DNA of 43,171 nt from Bacteroidales bacterium (lineage in GTDB: Bacteria; Bacteroidota; Bacteroidia; Bacteroidales; UBA932): NCBI GenBank assembly GCA_017647795.1, contig JAGCJX010000013.1:1-43171 (forward strand). Reading direction: 5' to 3'. Below the pieces are notes generated by a model, which was given only the letters and a program-made list of their open reading frames with translations, had not been told where the DNA came from and made no database searches. The translations under genes were made by a program, and so were the position numbers. Numbering within the stretch: position 1 is the first letter of the stretch; the number at the start of each line of letters is the position of its first letter. Shown here one piece after another: positions 8,449-19,332 of this stretch.

Positions 8449-9715
8449 ACAGTTGACCGTTTAAGATGATGGTATCGACCAAGGGAGTGGTGAATGCGTA
8501 CGGCAAAAATTCGTACGAAGGCATCGGCTTGGTGATAAACAAATTGGCCCGTTTGCCAGCGGTAATGGATCCCAAGTCCTCAATCACATCCATGGCACAG
8601 GCGCCATTGAAGGTCGCCGCCTGAATGGCTTGCTCGGGAGTCAATTTCATCTTCAAACAAGCCAACGACGCCATGAAACGCATATCGCCACAAGGGCAAG
8701 AACCCGGATTGTAGTTGGTTGCCAGGGCAACAGCTACACCGGCATCAATCATGGCTTTGGCATTCGGAAAGTCCATTTCCAAGAAGAAGGTAGCTCCCGG
8801 CAACAAGGTTGCAATGGTATCACTGGCCGCCAACAAAGCATACTCTTCCGGACCGGTGAATTCCAAATGGTCCACCGAGCGGGCACCGTATTTCACACCC
8901 AACTGAACGCCACCCGAAAAACTCATCTGATTGGCGTGTACTTTCGGAACCAGGCCGTATTTCAGACCGGCATTGAAAATACGGTCGGTGTCTTCCACGG
9001 TGAAAAAGCCTTGCTCACAAAAAGCATCGACGTATTCGGCAAGACCTTCCGAAGCAATGACCGGAATCATCTCGTTGATGATCTCGTTTACATAACCATC
9101 GCGGTCTTCCCGGTAACGTACCGGCACCGCATGGGCACCCAGGAAGGTGGTTTTCACCGTCAGCGGAGTCTCTTCGGCAATCCGACGAGCCACACGCAAC
9201 ATCTTCACCTCGTCTTCCAAGGTCAGGCCATAACCACTTTTGATTTCGACGGCACCCGTACCAAAGCGGATGATTTCATCGGCCCGCTCTTTGGCCTGAC
9301 GCACCAACTCGTCTTCCGAGGTATTGTGCAACAGTTCCACCGAGTTGAGGATTCCTCCTCCCCGACGAGCAATTTCCTGGTACGAAAGTCCCCGAATCTT
9401 ATCCATGAATTCACGTTCACGGCTACCGGCATATACCAGATGTGTGTGGGAGTCACACCAAGAAGGGAAAACGAAACGACCGGTCGCATCGATGACGCGA
9501 TCGGCTTGGTTTTCCAAGGCCAGCAACTGGTCCCAACCGTCTTCTTCGTTGCCCAACTCATCCATCTCACCATAATCGGCAATCCGATCTCCTGTCAGGA
9601 CGATCCAGGCATTTTCCAGGACGTTCAGGTTACCCAAGTCAGCGCCACGCAAAGGGGAGGTTTCCCCCCCTTCGCGCACGCCCACCAAGGCTTTGATATT
9701 TTTTATAAAAATCAT
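8441..9715 (-). CDS. hutI: Imidazolonepropionase
   Basis: This 424-residue amidohydrolase-superfamily enzyme hydrolyses 4-imidazolone-5-propionate to N-formimino-L-glutamate. The metal motif SWCDSHTHLVYAG supplies His90 and His92. Later family features are VEIKSGYGL, KVHANQMSFSGG and ATNYNPGSCPCG. The length is typical (about 410-420). The ATG overlaps the hutH stop in a 4-nt ATGA, and the hutI stop overlaps the next gene by 8 nt, so the genes are translationally coupled. Its substrate would be made by urocanase (hutU), which is not in this window. Confidence 0.95.
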   Translation of the reverse strand: MIFIKNIKALVGVREGGETSPLRGADLGNLNVLENAWIVLTGDRIADYGEMDELGNEEDGWDQLLALENQADRVIDATGRFVFPSWCDSHTHLVYAGSREREFMDKIRGLSYQEIARRGGGILNSVELLHNTSEDELVRQAKERADEIIRFGTGAVEIKSGYGLTLEDEVKMLRVARRIAEETPLTVKTTFLGAHAVPVRYREDRDGYVNEIINEMIPVIASEGLAEYVDAFCEQGFFTVEDTDRIFNAGLKYGLVPKVHANQMSFSGGVQLGVKYGARSVDHLEFTGPEEYALLAASDTIATLLPGATFFLEMDFPNAKAMIDAGVAVALATNYNPGSCPCGDMRFMASLACLKMKLTPEQAIQAATFNGACAMDVIEDLGSITAGKRANLFITKPMPSYEFLPYAFTTPLVDTIILNGQLYE

Positions 9716-11199
9716 GCAGTTTGAGTTCTCAAGAATTGAATACTGTTTTCAATGTGGGTGTACATCACTTGGTCTTCTTCGATGAACGGAACCACCTTGC
9801 GATATTCTGCCACAAATTCTTCCAAAATTGCAGAAGAACGCAACGGGCGACGGAAATCCAACGCTTGGGCTGCATTCATCAATTCGATGGCCAAGACTTT
9901 TTCCACATTCAAGACCACACGGACACATTTGGTAGCCGCATTGGCACCCATACTTACGTGGTCCTCTTGTCCTTGTGAAGAGTCAATGGTATCCACGCAG
10001 CAGGGAGTACAGAGTTGTTTGTTTTGGCTCACCACCGAAGCAGCAGCGTATTGCGGAATCATAAAGCCGGAGTTCAAACCAGAACGAGCCACCAGGAACG
10101 AAGGCAATTCACGTTTGCCGGAAATCAATTGGTACATCCGTCTTTCTGAGATGGATCCCAACTCAGCCAAAGCAATGGCCAAGAAATCCAACGCCAAAGC
10201 CAAGGGTTGACCGTGGAAGTTACCAGCAGATACAACCAAATCTTCGTCCGGCAATACGGTCGGGTTATCGGTTGCACTGTTCAATTCAATGGTCAATACT
10301 TGCTCTACGTAGTCAATGGCATCTTTGGACGCACCGTGTACTTGCGGAACACAACGGAAAGAATAGGGGTCTTGTACGTGTGCTTTCGGACGAACAATGA
10401 TTTCACTACCTTCCAAGTATTTGCGCATATTTTCTGCGGTCTTCATCTGGCCGCGTTGCGGACGTACTTCGTGTACACCCGGAGTAAAGGGAGAAATGCG
10501 ACCGTCGTAACCTTCCAACGAAACGGCAGCAATCTTATCAGCCAAGCCAGACAAACGTTTTGCGTGGAACAACGACCACATACCGTTTGCCAACATGAAT
10601 TGGGTACCGTTCAACAAGGCCAAACCTTCTTTGGATGCCAATGTAAGGGGTTCCCAACCGAATTCTTTGTTCACTTCTTCGGCTGAGCAGCGACGGCCTT
10701 TGTAATTTACTTCACCCAGGCCCAACAACGGCAAGCACATGTTTGCCAAGGGAGCCAAGTCACCGGAAGCACCCAACGAACCTTGTTGGTAAACCACCGG
10801 ATACACTCCATTGTTGAAGAAATCGACCAAACGTTCCACGGTTTCCAAACGGACACCCGAGAAACCGTAAGCCAAGGATTTCACCTTGAAAGCCAGCATC
10901 AGTTTCACCACTTCGACGGATACTTCTTCGCCCACTCCGCAGGCGTGAGACATCACCAAGTTCTTTTGCAACTGTGACAAATCTTCTTTGCCGACAGATA
11001 CATTGCACAAGGAACCGAAACCGGTAGTAATCCCGTAGATGGGTTCTTTTTGGGTTTCCATGCGGTGATCCAAGTATTCACGACATTTGATAATCCGTTT
11101 CTTGGCAGTTTCACCCAACACCAAACGGCAATCGGGAGACAGCAAGGTCTTCACATCTTCCACTCCGTGGCGACCTTCATCGATCAAAAATTCTTTCAT
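9712..11199 (-). CDS. hutH: Histidine ammonia-lyase
   Basis: This enzyme removes ammonia from L-histidine to give urocanate, the entry step of histidine use. The self-forming MIO cofactor motif is intact in GSLGASGDLAPLA (Ala-Ser-Gly about 30% into the chain), with YGITTGFGSL and the C-terminal region SSQGQEDHVSMG characteristic of the family. I start at the ATG at 11199 (495 residues); a TTG five codons upstream is open but would sit almost at the predicted transcription start. It is the first gene of hutH-hutI-MBL-ftcD. Confidence 0.95.
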   Translation of the reverse strand: MKEFLIDEGRHGVEDVKTLLSPDCRLVLGETAKKRIIKCREYLDHRMETQKEPIYGITTGFGSLCNVSVGKEDLSQLQKNLVMSHACGVGEEVSVEVVKLMLAFKVKSLAYGFSGVRLETVERLVDFFNNGVYPVVYQQGSLGASGDLAPLANMCLPLLGLGEVNYKGRRCSAEEVNKEFGWEPLTLASKEGLALLNGTQFMLANGMWSLFHAKRLSGLADKIAAVSLEGYDGRISPFTPGVHEVRPQRGQMKTAENMRKYLEGSEIIVRPKAHVQDPYSFRCVPQVHGASKDAIDYVEQVLTIELNSATDNPTVLPDEDLVVSAGNFHGQPLALALDFLAIALAELGSISERRMYQLISGKRELPSFLVARSGLNSGFMIPQYAAASVVSQNKQLCTPCCVDTIDSSQGQEDHVSMGANAATKCVRVVLNVEKVLAIELMNAAQALDFRRPLRSSAILEEFVAEYRKVVPFIEEDQVMYTHIENSIQFLRTQTA

Positions 11200-11224
11200 A
11201 GGAGTATAGTTCAATTAGTGTTTA

Positions 11225-11258
11225 CAAATTTAATCGTTTTCTTCTGGCTTTGTGTACA
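11225..11258 (-). promoter_or_regulatory. Promoter of the hut operon
   Basis: The minus strand carries the -7 element TAAATTTG (11232-11225) with TTTG (11258-11255) about 22 bp upstream. It overlaps the last codons of the OstA-like gene. It predicts a start near 11218 and a leader of about 20 nt to the hutH ATG. Confidence 0.5.
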
Positions 11259-14124
11259 AATCCAAACGCTTGAGCAGCTTCCGTTCGTTTCGACGGATCG
11301 AACGTTTCAGTTTTCTTTCTTGGCGTTCGTAGTAGCGGATCACCCGTTTGGCATAACGGACATCGTCCCGATCCATGGTATCCGCAGAGCGGTACAAGCT
11401 GTCTTGCAGGATGTAAACCGTATCCATGGCTGTTGCAAGCAACGCATACTTCTCGGCTAGTTGTTCGTACAGCGTTGTATCACGACGGTTCCTCAACGGG
11501 TACTTCTGCAAGGTAGGAGGCGTGCGACGCACCGGCTTGTCGGAAACCACCGGCTCCTCTTTCTTCACCTTCGCCGGATCCGGTCCGGACTTGCCTTTCG
11601 ATTTTCCTTGCTTCGCCTCGGCTTTCCGGGCGCGTTCCTTCTCCTGTTTCTCCTTCTTGAACGCCTCCAACACAGCGATGGATTCGTTTTCAATCAACGG
11701 AATCTCTTCCAGGAGAGTTGCCAAAGTATCAACGTCGAAACTCAAAACCGGCACACGCGGCAATCGGCTCAACGAATCGCGGACTTCGATTTCTCGCAAG
11801 ATACCCGGAATATAACCCGGGAAATAATTCTCGGTGGTCATGAATCTAGGGAAGAAACGGTGAACCGCACGTTCGCGTTCAGACTCCGGTACCGTCGCAT
11901 CCGTTACCGAGAATCGGTCTTGCGGACGATCCTCCGGCCGCCAATGGAAGTCCCGCAGGAACTTCTGTTCCGGTGTCAACTCCACAATGGGGAAGAAATC
12001 GTTCTTCACCTTCTCAAAATAGGTCGAACGTTCGATCGTATTGTCCTTCAACAGGGATGACAACATGGTGGACTCCTTCTGGTTCATCGTCGTAATGGAC
12101 GAATCTTCGGCCAAGAAGAACAAGGCAGAAGCACCCCCAAGGGCATCAAAGCGGTACAGTTCCGAATCTTGGAAATAACCGATCATCTCGGCCCCCTTGA
12201 TCTGATTGTAAAACAACGTATCCTGTTCCGCCACCAAATAGGCGTTCGAATTCAAAATTCCTTTGGTCAACACCCCATCCTCAATCACCAGCTGCATGCT
12301 ATCGGAGGTCAACTGGTTTGATATCTCGTTCCAAAGCACCGGGTCCTTGTACAAACGGGCAATCGAGTCAATGCCCGTATATTCCAAAGAATCACAAATC
12401 AATTGCATCTCAGAACGGTACATCCGTACACGGTGGTACGCTTTCATGAAAACCACCTGGGTCGTATCTTTCGGGGGTTCGGGCACCACGACCGTGCTAT
12501 CTGCCGGAGCTTTTGCCTGCAAACTGTCGGTCGGAGGCGTCATTTGGAGACTGTCCACCACCGAGGTTGTCTTTTGCAAACTATCGGTTGCTGCAGTCCG
12601 GTTTGTCAGACCGTCGGGACGTTGACGGCTCTTCATCAGGCTATCCATCGGCGGACGGTTGCCTGCTTTGGGCATGCTGTCGGCCGGGGGCAATGCGGGA
12701 CGGTTGCGTAAACTGTCCATCGGGGGACGGCTCGGACGCGGAGGACGTTGCGAAGGAACCGCAGTCGTGTCCTGCTCGAACCCAAAGTCGATGACGGCAG
12801 AAAAATCAGCCGTACAAGGACCCGACGGAGATTTCGTGCGGGGGAAATCGTTGGAACCGGCTGTCTGAGTCTGAACCGGCGGCGCGGTTTGGCCTTGACT
12901 TTGGCGATTCGGTACCGGCGGAGTCGGACGGTTTGTTTGACCGGATTGGCGGTTTGCATTGGGCGGAGTCTGACCGGCCTGTTGGTTGCCAGCCGGTCGG
13001 TTAGCTGGAGCGGCTCCCTGCCCAGAACCCGGTCGGTTACCCTGGCTAGCCGGTTGGCTTTGTGCCTGTTGACGTTGGCGAATGGCAGCACCCACCGGAT
13101 CTAAACGTGATTGATCGCGACGGCGTTTGGCCACTTCTACCACCGCACTGTCCACCTCGTACATCCGCAAGTTCTGGATAATGAGGGTATCGGCGGCAAA
13201 GAATACAGTATCGCGAACGCCCTTCTCGTCCTCACCGTAATAGATGATGGCCGGTTGGTCCGTCAATTCCGCATATTTCCGCATATCTTCGTACAAGAGA
13301 CGGTTGGTAGCAATCACCGCCTGGTGGGCCGTGTCCAAAATGCGGACACGCTCTTCCAACAAACTGATGGCATTGTTGCGATCGTAATGCAAACGTTCAC
13401 ACCAGATCTCGTACTCGGGCGTACGCAGGTAAACGTCCTTTTCAAAAAACAACTTCTCTACACCGCGATCGTACCAGCCAGCTTCGGCTTCCAAATAATT
13501 GTCGTTGCGCCAGCCCCGGGTGTTGGTTGTAAACTCCGCAAAATTGCGGTCTGAATAATATCGAAGGCTATCGGTCACGAAGAACAACGTGTCCGAAAAC
13601 ATCTGCACCCGGCGGTTGAAGGAGAATTTGCTGAGTTTTGCCTCGTAAACCCCTCGCTGGCTCTCAATGATGTTACCGTCCTCATCGCGCATGCTGCCAC
13701 CGTTCCAGAAGGTAGCCACACTGTCGCGGGTATTATAATCCAAATACTTGGTGCGAAGACAGTTACCATCCTTGTCCAACAATTCAACCAGGGAACCGCG
13801 GAACTGGGCCAAGTCCCTTTTTACGATGTAGTGGAGCTTGTCTCCCGTCAAAATAGTGTTTTCCTGGATGATTTTCACATTGCCGATGGCATCGATGAAC
13901 TCACTGTCCACATTCCACAAGGCTGTGTCGCAATGCAGGTAGGTATTATTATGCAAGAAACGGACATCTCCGGTCACCTCCCGGAAATTCCGTCCATTTT
14001 TCTCGATGAGTTTTGCCCGCTGGGCACTCAACAAGCGAACAAGCGAATCTGCCGGCTCAGATTCCTGTGCCGACAGAAGCGTTGTCATCCATCCAAATAG
14101 GAGAAGAAATAGTATTCTTTTCAT
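11230..14124 (-). CDS. OstA-like envelope protein with low-complexity insert
   Basis: This 964-residue exported protein has a signal peptide (1-19, ending LLSAQ). Residues about 20-300 form the OstA/LptA-like beta-taco region (repeated short strands such as LIEKNGRNFREVTGDVRFLHN and NTYLHCDTALW), the fold that binds LPS in LptA/LptD. Residues about 345-560 are a Pro/Gln/Arg/Asn-rich linker turning into repeated PPMDSL and TDSLQ motifs. A second OstA-like stretch (AYHRVRMYRSEMQLICDSLEYT) follows, and the C-terminus is strongly basic and helical. Bacteroidota carry such OstA-like proteins beside SurA-like PPIases; a role in LPS or outer-membrane assembly is likely but unproved. The gene starts 3 bp after the SurA-like gene. 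Confidence 0.85.
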   Translation of the reverse strand: MKRILFLLLFGWMTTLLSAQESEPADSLVRLLSAQRAKLIEKNGRNFREVTGDVRFLHNNTYLHCDTALWNVDSEFIDAIGNVKIIQENTILTGDKLHYIVKRDLAQFRGSLVELLDKDGNCLRTKYLDYNTRDSVATFWNGGSMRDEDGNIIESQRGVYEAKLSKFSFNRRVQMFSDTLFFVTDSLRYYSDRNFAEFTTNTRGWRNDNYLEAEAGWYDRGVEKLFFEKDVYLRTPEYEIWCERLHYDRNNAISLLEERVRILDTAHQAVIATNRLLYEDMRKYAELTDQPAIIYYGEDEKGVRDTVFFAADTLIIQNLRMYEVDSAVVEVAKRRRDQSRLDPVGAAIRQRQQAQSQPASQGNRPGSGQGAAPANRPAGNQQAGQTPPNANRQSGQTNRPTPPVPNRQSQGQTAPPVQTQTAGSNDFPRTKSPSGPCTADFSAVIDFGFEQDTTAVPSQRPPRPSRPPMDSLRNRPALPPADSMPKAGNRPPMDSLMKSRQRPDGLTNRTAATDSLQKTTSVVDSLQMTPPTDSLQAKAPADSTVVVPEPPKDTTQVVFMKAYHRVRMYRSEMQLICDSLEYTGIDSIARLYKDPVLWNEISNQLTSDSMQLVIEDGVLTKGILNSNAYLVAEQDTLFYNQIKGAEMIGYFQDSELYRFDALGGASALFFLAEDSSITTMNQKESTMLSSLLKDNTIERSTYFEKVKNDFFPIVELTPEQKFLRDFHWRPEDRPQDRFSVTDATVPESERERAVHRFFPRFMTTENYFPGYIPGILREIEVRDSLSRLPRVPVLSFDVDTLATLLEEIPLIENESIAVLEAFKKEKQEKERARKAEAKQGKSKGKSGPDPAKVKKEEPVVSDKPVRRTPPTLQKYPLRNRRDTTLYEQLAEKYALLATAMDTVYILQDSLYRSADTMDRDDVRYAKRVIRYYERQERKLKRSIRRNERKLLKRLDLYTKPEEND

Positions 14125-14127
14125 CCG

Positions 14128-15495
14128 TTATTTACCCAGCCAACCCGCTCTCTTGAAATCACATCCCTGGAACAGAGGATCGATAACAATGTAGGTGGTG
14201 GCAATCTTCTCATTCAAAAAGTCCTGAATCTTCTTTTGTGCTGCGCGTTCGTTGGCCTCCTGCAACAGAACCGGGAAATCCTGTTCGAAAGCAGCCGGGT
14301 GCGCCGGAACGACTTCTTCCAACTGCACAATCTTGTACACCAGGTTGCCTCGTCCTTCGTTGTCTGTAGATTCGAAGGGTTCTGAAATCTCACCGGCTGA
14401 CAAGCCTTGCAACTGTTTGTAATCGGCCGGTTTCAACATATCCACTTCAAAGTACGAAGAACCGGTGTATTGTTCGTCCGCCACCAGACCGCCGTTAGTA
14501 CGGCTCTTGGCATCTTCCGAATTGAAACGAGCCGCATCGTAGAAGGAAAGGCTATCCGCCAAAACCAAGTTACGCAAACTGTCCAAACGTTTGAAAGCAG
14601 CCTGACGTTGATCGTCCCCGTAATAAGGTTTGATCAAGATGTGACGCACATGCATCATGTCTTGGGTTTGTTCAATCATCTGAATCAAGTGAAAACCGTC
14701 GGGGGTCTCAACGATCGGAGACACTTGGTTGTCTTTCAACATCGAAGCAGCATCCGAGAACTCCGGCCAGAAGATGGATTTGGAAACCATACCCAAATCC
14801 CCTCCGCGAATGGCACTACCCGGATCTTGGGAATACATCGTAGCCAACATCGCAAAGCTGGTACCATCCAAGATGCGTTGACGGAACTCCAACAAACGTT
14901 CTTTGGCTTCCATCGCAGCCGCTTCTTTGTCCGGATACAACACAATCTGACGGTACTTGTATTGGGTTGAGATAATCGGAAGGCTGTCTTGCGGCACATT
15001 GCGGTAGTAATCACGCACCTGACTCGGGGTCAGTTCCTTCACCTTCGAACGAATCTCACGTTGCATCTCCTGCTTCATGCTCATTTCTGTGAACATCTCC
15101 AACCATTCGGTACGCAACTGGTATTCTTTTTTTCCGAAATAGGTCTCCATCGGCTCGATGCCGCCGAAGTTAGCCACCATGTTTGCCACATAATCTTCCA
15201 ACTGAACTTGGATGTAGTCCATGTTCACGGAAACACTGTCCAAACGGGCTTGCATCAGGAACAAGCAATCTTCCATCATGCTCTCCAACACCTCACAACG
15301 GATGTCCTTACCCGTGGAAGTATAACCCCGGGCCTTCATGTTCATCACTTCGGATTCAAGTTCCGAAAGCATGATCATTTCGTTGCCGACCAAGGCTATG
15401 GTCTTATCCACCAAACCATTGTTGTAACGTTGCGCCTTGACTTCCGGCAGCATCATTGCTACCAGACACAATACAAGCAAACCTATCTTTCTCAT
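14128..15495 (-). CDS. SurA-like periplasmic peptidyl-prolyl isomerase / chaperone
   Basis: This 455-residue protein has a signal peptide (1-21, ending EVKAQ), then a SurA N-terminal chaperone domain (LVDKTIALVGNEMIMLSELE) and two parvulin-type modules at about 170-275 (with GSAIRGGDLGMVSKS) and 278-395 (starting VRHILIKP). SurA proteins escort unfolded outer-membrane proteins across the periplasm. The start codon overlaps the upstream lipoprotein stop by one base (TGATG). It is the third gene of guaB-lipoprotein-SurA-OstA, a grouping consistent with outer-membrane biogenesis. Confidence 0.92.
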   Translation of the reverse strand: MRKIGLLVLCLVAMMLPEVKAQRYNNGLVDKTIALVGNEMIMLSELESEVMNMKARGYTSTGKDIRCEVLESMMEDCLFLMQARLDSVSVNMDYIQVQLEDYVANMVANFGGIEPMETYFGKKEYQLRTEWLEMFTEMSMKQEMQREIRSKVKELTPSQVRDYYRNVPQDSLPIISTQYKYRQIVLYPDKEAAAMEAKERLLEFRQRILDGTSFAMLATMYSQDPGSAIRGGDLGMVSKSIFWPEFSDAASMLKDNQVSPIVETPDGFHLIQMIEQTQDMMHVRHILIKPYYGDDQRQAAFKRLDSLRNLVLADSLSFYDAARFNSEDAKSRTNGGLVADEQYTGSSYFEVDMLKPADYKQLQGLSAGEISEPFESTDNEGRGNLVYKIVQLEEVVPAHPAAFEQDFPVLLQEANERAAQKKIQDFLNEKIATTYIVIDPLFQGCDFKRAGWLGK

Positions 15496-16352
15496 CAGTT
15501 TCTATAAATTTTTAATTTCTCATTTTCGGTCGCCTCTTGTAGCAAATCGTGTTCCAATTCCACCAACAACTGGTCCCTTCTTCGACCGATGATGATTTCT
15601 TCGATACGATTTTCACAATATTCAAAGGGAGCGACCTCCCCTTTCGCTACGCGATCATACACAAAAAGCAAATACACATAGCCCATTTCTTCCACTTCGT
15701 ACCAATTCCGACGAGCCATTCCTTCCGCGCATTGTTGTTCACTGAGCCCCATCTCGGCAGCTACCCGGTACAAATCCACCCACGCGTTGTTGAAGTTGTT
15801 GTAGGTAATGGCAGAACTGTAACACAATTCTTCCAACACTTCCAGTTCGTCGGTTTTCAACGTCTTGTACAACGACCGGATCCGCGACAAATTCGGCGAA
15901 TTCCGGTTGATCTTCACCATCCGGCCCTTGACCACCGGACCTTCCAGGCGGAAGAGGGACTCGTGTTCGTGGTAATACACTTCCTTCTCTGCCGAAGTCA
16001 CCGTCGTATCCAGACGCTCTTCTACAAACCGCTGTTCGTAGCGGTACACCAACACGGATTTCCGGTACTCGTCAATCTCCCGGGACAAGTCCTTTTCCGT
16101 GTCCGACAATTGGGAATCGGCCTGCTCCAACAGCAAACAACGCAGGGCCCATTGCTGGATGTAAGCTTCGGCCAAAGCCAGACTGTCCTCCGGTTTTACG
16201 TTCTTCGGAACGATCAATTCCAAGTCAGAACGGTAGAGAACTTCCTGGCCGACACGGGCCACAACGTCGCCTTTCAAAACGCGGTCGGCCCATTGGCAAG
16301 AAACTGCCAATAGGGCCAACACGATCAGAGCCGGTATGATTCTCCGGTTCAT
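15495..16352 (-). CDS. SurA-N-like lipoprotein (degenerate PPIase paralogue)
   Basis: This 285-residue protein begins with a lipoprotein signal ending LLAVSC (Cys19). The next segment, VVARVGQEVLYRSDLELIVP, mirrors the start of SurA-type chaperones, and the rest is helical and charged. No complete parvulin domain is evident. It lies 5 bp after guaB and overlaps the SurA-like gene by one base, so it is almost certainly co-expressed with it. A holdase or assembly role in the periplasm is an inference. It may have diverged from its neighbour by duplication. Confidence 0.75.
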   Translation of the reverse strand: MNRRIIPALIVLALLAVSCQWADRVLKGDVVARVGQEVLYRSDLELIVPKNVKPEDSLALAEAYIQQWALRCLLLEQADSQLSDTEKDLSREIDEYRKSVLVYRYEQRFVEERLDTTVTSAEKEVYYHEHESLFRLEGPVVKGRMVKINRNSPNLSRIRSLYKTLKTDELEVLEELCYSSAITYNNFNNAWVDLYRVAAEMGLSEQQCAEGMARRNWYEVEEMGYVYLLFVYDRVAKGEVAPFEYCENRIEEIIIGRRRDQLLVELEHDLLQEATENEKLKIYRN

Positions 16353-16357
16353 TTCTT

Positions 16358-17851
<1,494 letters not shown>

Positions 17852-17854
<3 letters not shown>

Positions 17855-18778
17855 ATCAAAAATTTTAATTCCCTGCCTTGTATTCCGCTCCTCCAATCTT
17901 TTTTCCAACAGACGGAGCAATTCCACGTTGCGAATCAGGCCCCACGGGGTCTCGTTCACGAATCGCGGCGGCACTTCTCCGGCAAAACGCTCGATGTACA
18001 AATCGGGCCGGAGGTACTCCAACAAGTCAATGAAAAAGTCAATGTATTCCGGCAAGGAAAAGGTCAAAAAATCTTCGGGGCATTCCCGGTATTCCTGTTC
18101 CATGAGCGTTCCCTTCACAATCTGCAACTGATGGAATTTCACCGAATGCAGGGGAAGTTCGTTGATCAGGGGAGCCATTCCCAGCAGGTCCTCACGGGTC
18201 TCACCCGGCAAGCCCAAAATAAAATGAGCCCCTGTACGGATACCCCGCTCGGCGGTCTTCCGAACCGCTTGTTGGGCACAGGCAAAATCGTGGCCCCGGT
18301 TGATACGACGGAGGGTTTTGTCGTAGCAGGACTCAATACCATACTCCACAATCACAATGTGCCGCTGCGCCAATTCTGCCAAATAATCCAAAACAGCATC
18401 GTCCACACAGTCCGGACGGGTACCCACAACAATCCCCTTGACTTGCGGATGCGACAAAGCCTCCTCGTACCGTTGTTTCAGAACAGACAAGGGAGCATAA
18501 GTATTGGAATAAGGCTGGAAATAGGCCAGGTACGAAGAAGCATTCCGGTAACGCTTGGCGTGAAAACGGATGCCTTCTTCTATCTGCCATTCGATCGTAC
18601 GATCGGGAGTACTGTAATTCGGATGAAAGGCGTCGTTGTTGCAATACGTACAACCCCCAAAACCGACCTTTCCATCCCGGTTCGGGCACGTGAAACCTGC
18701 GTCGATCACAATCTTTTGCAACCGTTCTCCGTACTCACGACGGAAATACCCTACGTATGAGTTGTACCGCGGTTCCAT
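17852..18778 (-). CDS. Radical SAM protein, YhcC (TIGR01212) family
   Basis: This 308-residue protein has the YhcC-family cluster motif C-x11-C-x2-C (Cys31, Cys43, Cys46, in TCPNRDG and GGCTYCNND) instead of the common CxxxCxxC. It binds a [4Fe-4S] cluster and cleaves S-adenosylmethionine. Family members are widespread and their substrate is not established. The motifs VEYGIESC and HFILGLPGETRED are typical SAM-binding regions. It follows the YhcH-family gene by 16 bp and is probably co-transcribed with it. Confidence 0.9.
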
Positions 18779-18794
18779 GCCAGGGTTCAGGCAA

Positions 18795-19253
18795 TCAGAC
18801 GCGAACCTTAATCAGCGCTTTGCGAATGCGGCCGGTACCAATCAGTGGAGCCGTTGCATCCTTCGGGAAACAGAAGAGCATGTTGCCCGCAGACAAGGAA
18901 ACAAATACTTCGGGAGCATCGTCCAAGAAAGCGGTATCCGTTGCCTCGTCGTATTTCGCTTCGGTATCACCTACGCATTTTGCACGGTCCTTGTAACCGA
19001 TGGTTTCGTCGCCTTCCAACAAAATGTGGATGTGAACGTATGAGTCGTGCACTTCCAATTGGGGCAGTTCGTCCATGCCACAAGCGTCTCCTTCCCAAAT
19101 GGTACACCAACTGTTGTTGTTGTTTTCATCGATGTCGTATTTACCCGGCTCAAGGGTGTACAAGTCGTTTTTCTTCAAAAATGCACCCACCTTGTCGAAA
19201 CCCGGATGATATTTCAAATACCGTTCAAAACTTTTTAAGGAATCAATGATCAT
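18795..19253 (-). CDS. YhcH/YjgK/YiaL family (DUF386) protein
   Basis: This 152-residue protein matches the DUF386 cupin-like family (E. coli YhcH, YiaL), which has been linked to sugar or sialic-acid processing. Features are the N-terminal MIIDSLKSFERYLKYHPGF, the HIHILLEGDETIGY metal-pocket-like strand and FCFPKDATAPLI. I chose the ATG at 19253 because the frame remains open to 19697 but that extension is antisense to the lipoprotein gene and lacks family similarity. It is divergent from the NlpC/P60 gene and leads into the radical SAM gene. Confidence 0.88.
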   Translation of the reverse strand: MIIDSLKSFERYLKYHPGFDKVGAFLKKNDLYTLEPGKYDIDENNNNSWCTIWEGDACGMDELPQLEVHDSYVHIHILLEGDETIGYKDRAKCVGDTEAKYDEATDTAFLDDAPEVFVSLSAGNMLFCFPKDATAPLIGTGRIRKALIKVRV

Positions 19254-19274
19254 AATTGCGTAGATAAATTGAAT

Positions 19275-19311
19275 TTTGACGGGCAAAAATAATAAATAAT
19301 CTTTACCTTTG
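19275..19311 (+). promoter_or_regulatory. Promoter of the NlpC/P60-epimerase unit
   Basis: TTTG (19275-19278) and TACCTTTG (19304-19311) lie about 25 bp apart, a little wide for the Bacteroidota consensus. The -7 box is 21 bp before the ATG at 19333. The site interleaves with the divergent -7 box at 19284-19291. Confidence 0.5.
19284..19291 (-). promoter_or_regulatory. -7 element for the YhcH-family gene
   Basis: The minus strand reads TATTTTTG (TAnnTTTG), 30 bp before the ATG at 19253. No good -33 box is seen. Confidence 0.4.
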
Positions 19312-19332
19312 CAGATATCAAAAAACAAAACC

